Shown here: positions 5,034-6,523 of the stretch, piece after piece | Numbering within the stretch: position 1 is the first letter of the stretch | How the letters are laid out: every line of letters starts with the position of its first letter | Origin: Deltaproteobacteria bacterium | Lineage (GTDB): Bacteria > Desulfobacterota > Desulfobulbia > Desulfobulbales > VMSU01 | Direction of reading: 5' to 3' | NCBI GenBank assembly: GCA_024274995.1 | Contig: JAJSAA010000160.1 | Span: 1 to 6,523 of the forward strand | DNA: 6,523 nt | Position numbers and translations under genes: made by a program | Notes under the pieces: model-generated | The model's database searches: none | Told to the model about the DNA's origin: nothing | The model's input: only the letters and a program-made list of their open reading frames with translations

Positions 5034-6523
5034 ATGTCATACCTTGTCCTGGCTAGAAAATATCGTCCCCAGAAATTTCAGGATGTTGTCGGCCAACAGG
5101 CGGTGGTGCGTATTCTCCGTAACGCCCTGCGCCGCAAGCGCGTTGCCCATGCCATGTTGTTCAGCGGGGTGCGCGGGGTAGGCAAGACCACCCTGGCCAG
5201 AATTATGGCCAAGGCCTTAAACTGTCATCATCAGGACGAAGATGTGCCCTGCGATCACTGTTCATCCTGTGTCGAGATTAAGGCCGGTAACGCCATTGAT
5301 CTCCACGAAATAGACGGGGCCTCCAACCGTGGTATTAATGAAATTCGAGAACTGCAGGAGAATTTGCGTTTTCTGCCCATTAGTGAGAAATATAAGATTA
5401 TCATCATTGATGAGGTTCATATGCTCACGGTTGAGGCCTTTAACGCCCTTTTGAAGACCCTGGAAGAACCTCCTCCGCATGTCTTTTTCATGTTTGCCAC
5501 CACAGAACTTCACAAGGTGCCGGTTACCATTCTTTCCCGTTGCCAGCGTTATGAGCTGCGCCGGGTGGCTCTTGATGAGCTGATTGAATTTTTTGGCCGG
5601 ATTGCCGTCAGTGAAGGGGTTAAAATCAGTGATGGCGCCATGGAGATTATCGCCAGGGAGGCCGATGGCAGTGTGCGTGACGGCTTGAGCCTCCTGGAAC
5701 AGATATTCTCCTTTGGCGGCGAGTCGATCAGCGAGGGCGATCTCAGCCAGGTGCTGGGGCTGGTGGACAGCCGGGTCTTTAACCGGCTGGTGGCCTCGCT
5801 GCTTGGTGGTGATACCGGCCAGGCCCTGACGCTGTTGGCGGAGTGTTACGGCCATGGTATGAATATGAAACGCTTTTCCTTTGGTATTTTGCAGTATCTG
5901 CGTGGACTGATGATATGTAAGACCTGCCGGAATCCGACCGAGCTCCTGGATGTCTCAGATGATGAAATGACTGTCCTGCGAGCTCTGGCCGATAAATATT
6001 CCATTGAGACAATCACTAACATCTTTAATATTATCTTCAGCGGGGTGGATGGGGTGGGGAGGTCAAGTTATCCCCGGATGGCTCTCGAAATGCTTTTTGT
6101 CAAGGCTGGTCAGGCCGGTGGCGTTGTGACTCTCGCTGATTTACTGGGACGCCTGGATTCCATGCTGGCGGCTGAGCCGCACCCGTCGGCAGCCGAGGCG
6201 ATTCAGGTGGAGAATAGCGGAGTGCCGCCGCTGATTAAGGATGCGTCAAAGGCAGGGCCGCTGGCTGAAGAGCCGGTTATGATAAATCCTGCTCCGTTGG
6301 AACCTGCTCAGGAGACGGCTGGTTTGACCGGGAAAGATGCTAATTCCAGTAGAGCAGATGTTCAGGAGGAACAGGCCGCAGAATCGGCCTTCTCTACCCC
6401 GGAGAAAGCGGCCGCGCTTCCCCCGCCTCAGCCCTTGGAGTTAGTTCGGGAAATACCCCCCCCCTCCAAGTCTCTGGAACGGGATTGGCCCGGATTTATC
6501 GACCATGTTAAGGAACGCAAGCG
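5034..6523 (+). CDS. dnaX: DNA polymerase III subunit gamma/tau (partial, runs off the window)
   Basis: DnaX is the ATPase motor of the clamp loader, which opens the beta sliding clamp onto primed DNA; full-length tau also ties the loader to polymerase and helicase. The frame is open from ATG 5034 for 496 codons to the edge. The N-terminus MSYLVLARKYRPQ is typical. Walker A GVRGVGKT is at 45-52, zinc ligands are Cys64, Cys73, Cys76 and Cys79 (E. coli spacing), Walker B/DExx reads DEVH at 126-129, sensor 1 SRC is at 168-170, and the sensor 2 Arg215 lies in GSVRDGLSLLEQ. The collar domain ends near 358 (MALEMLFVKA). A low-complexity Ala/Pro/Glu linker (about 370-475) leads to DWPGFIDHVKERK (484-496), the start of a C-terminal module. 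No Shine-Dalgarno is visible before the ATG. A C9 run near the linker's end may allow slippage. The downstream partners usual for dnaX (ybaB, recR) lie beyond the window, if present. Confidence 0.97.
   Translation, partial: MSYLVLARKYRPQKFQDVVGQQAVVRILRNALRRKRVAHAMLFSGVRGVGKTTLARIMAKALNCHHQDEDVPCDHCSSCVEIKAGNAIDLHEIDGASNRGINEIRELQENLRFLPISEKYKIIIIDEVHMLTVEAFNALLKTLEEPPPHVFFMFATTELHKVPVTILSRCQRYELRRVALDELIEFFGRIAVSEGVKISDGAMEIIAREADGSVRDGLSLLEQIFSFGGESISEGDLSQVLGLVDSRVFNRLVASLLGGDTGQALTLLAECYGHGMNMKRFSFGILQYLRGLMICKTCRNPTELLDVSDDEMTVLRALADKYSIETITNIFNIIFSGVDGVGRSSYPRMALEMLFVKAGQAGGVVTLADLLGRLDSMLAAEPHPSAAEAIQVENSGVPPLIKDASKAGPLAEEPVMINPAPLEPAQETAGLTGKDANSSRADVQEEQAAESAFSTPEKAAALPPPQPLELVREIPPPSKSLERDWPGFIDHVKERK
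6456..6464 (+). other. C9 homopolymer, possible slippage site in dnaX
   Basis: Nine C bases are read as three proline codons (residues 475-477) at the end of the linker. A -1 shift, or one extra C in the transcript, leads through 15 codons to a TAA at 6509-6511 and a protein of about 492 residues lacking the C-terminal module. E. coli dnaX makes gamma by ribosomal frameshifting on A AAA AAG, and Thermus thermophilus by transcriptional slippage on nine A bases. That this C-run acts likewise is inference. Confidence 0.3.

Noticed and set aside
5262..5855. Minus-strand open frame of 197 codons
   Set aside because: It is fully antisense to the strongly conserved ATPase region of dnaX, which is a continuous open frame with all motifs.

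Overview
The window is a housekeeping stretch of a bacterial chromosome, most likely from a Gram-negative bacterium. A Desulfobacterota (former delta-proteobacterial) host is my best guess. It rests on the short 4.5S-type SRP RNA, the style of the proteins and the mixed base composition, and no single marker proves it. I see no mobile element, CRISPR array, phage gene or obvious new defence or biosynthetic system.

The left two thirds reads leftward on the minus strand. In transcription order it holds rmuC (4506 to 3127), a 205-base AT-rich gap with a good candidate promoter, a long divergent glyceraldehyde-3-phosphate dehydrogenase (2921 to 1716), a broken rimI-type acetyltransferase remnant (1705 to 1392) and pgk (1386 to 211). 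GAPDH and phosphoglycerate kinase catalyse consecutive steps of glycolysis and gluconeogenesis. Their tight packing, with the rimI remnant squeezed between them, suggests one transcript. Bases 1-210 carry no gene but hold several hairpins, including a near-perfect palindrome resembling dispersed REP-type repeats.

The right third reads rightward: tRNA-Ser(GGA) with an encoded CCA (4667-4754), its intrinsic terminator, the SRP RNA gene ffs (4821-4922) and the start of dnaX (5034 to the window edge), which encodes the tau/gamma clamp-loader subunit. An SRP RNA gene just before dnaX is also the arrangement in Bacillus subtilis (scr-dnaX), so this looks like old conserved synteny. The divergent promoter region between rmuC and tRNA-Ser is about 160 bases.

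The points most worth a second look are the internally deleted rimI between gap and pgk; the 401-residue GAPDH that lacks the usual NAD-selecting aspartate; and a run of nine C bases in dnaX, just before the C-terminal module, where a -1 slip would end the protein 15 codons later and so could make a gamma-like short form.
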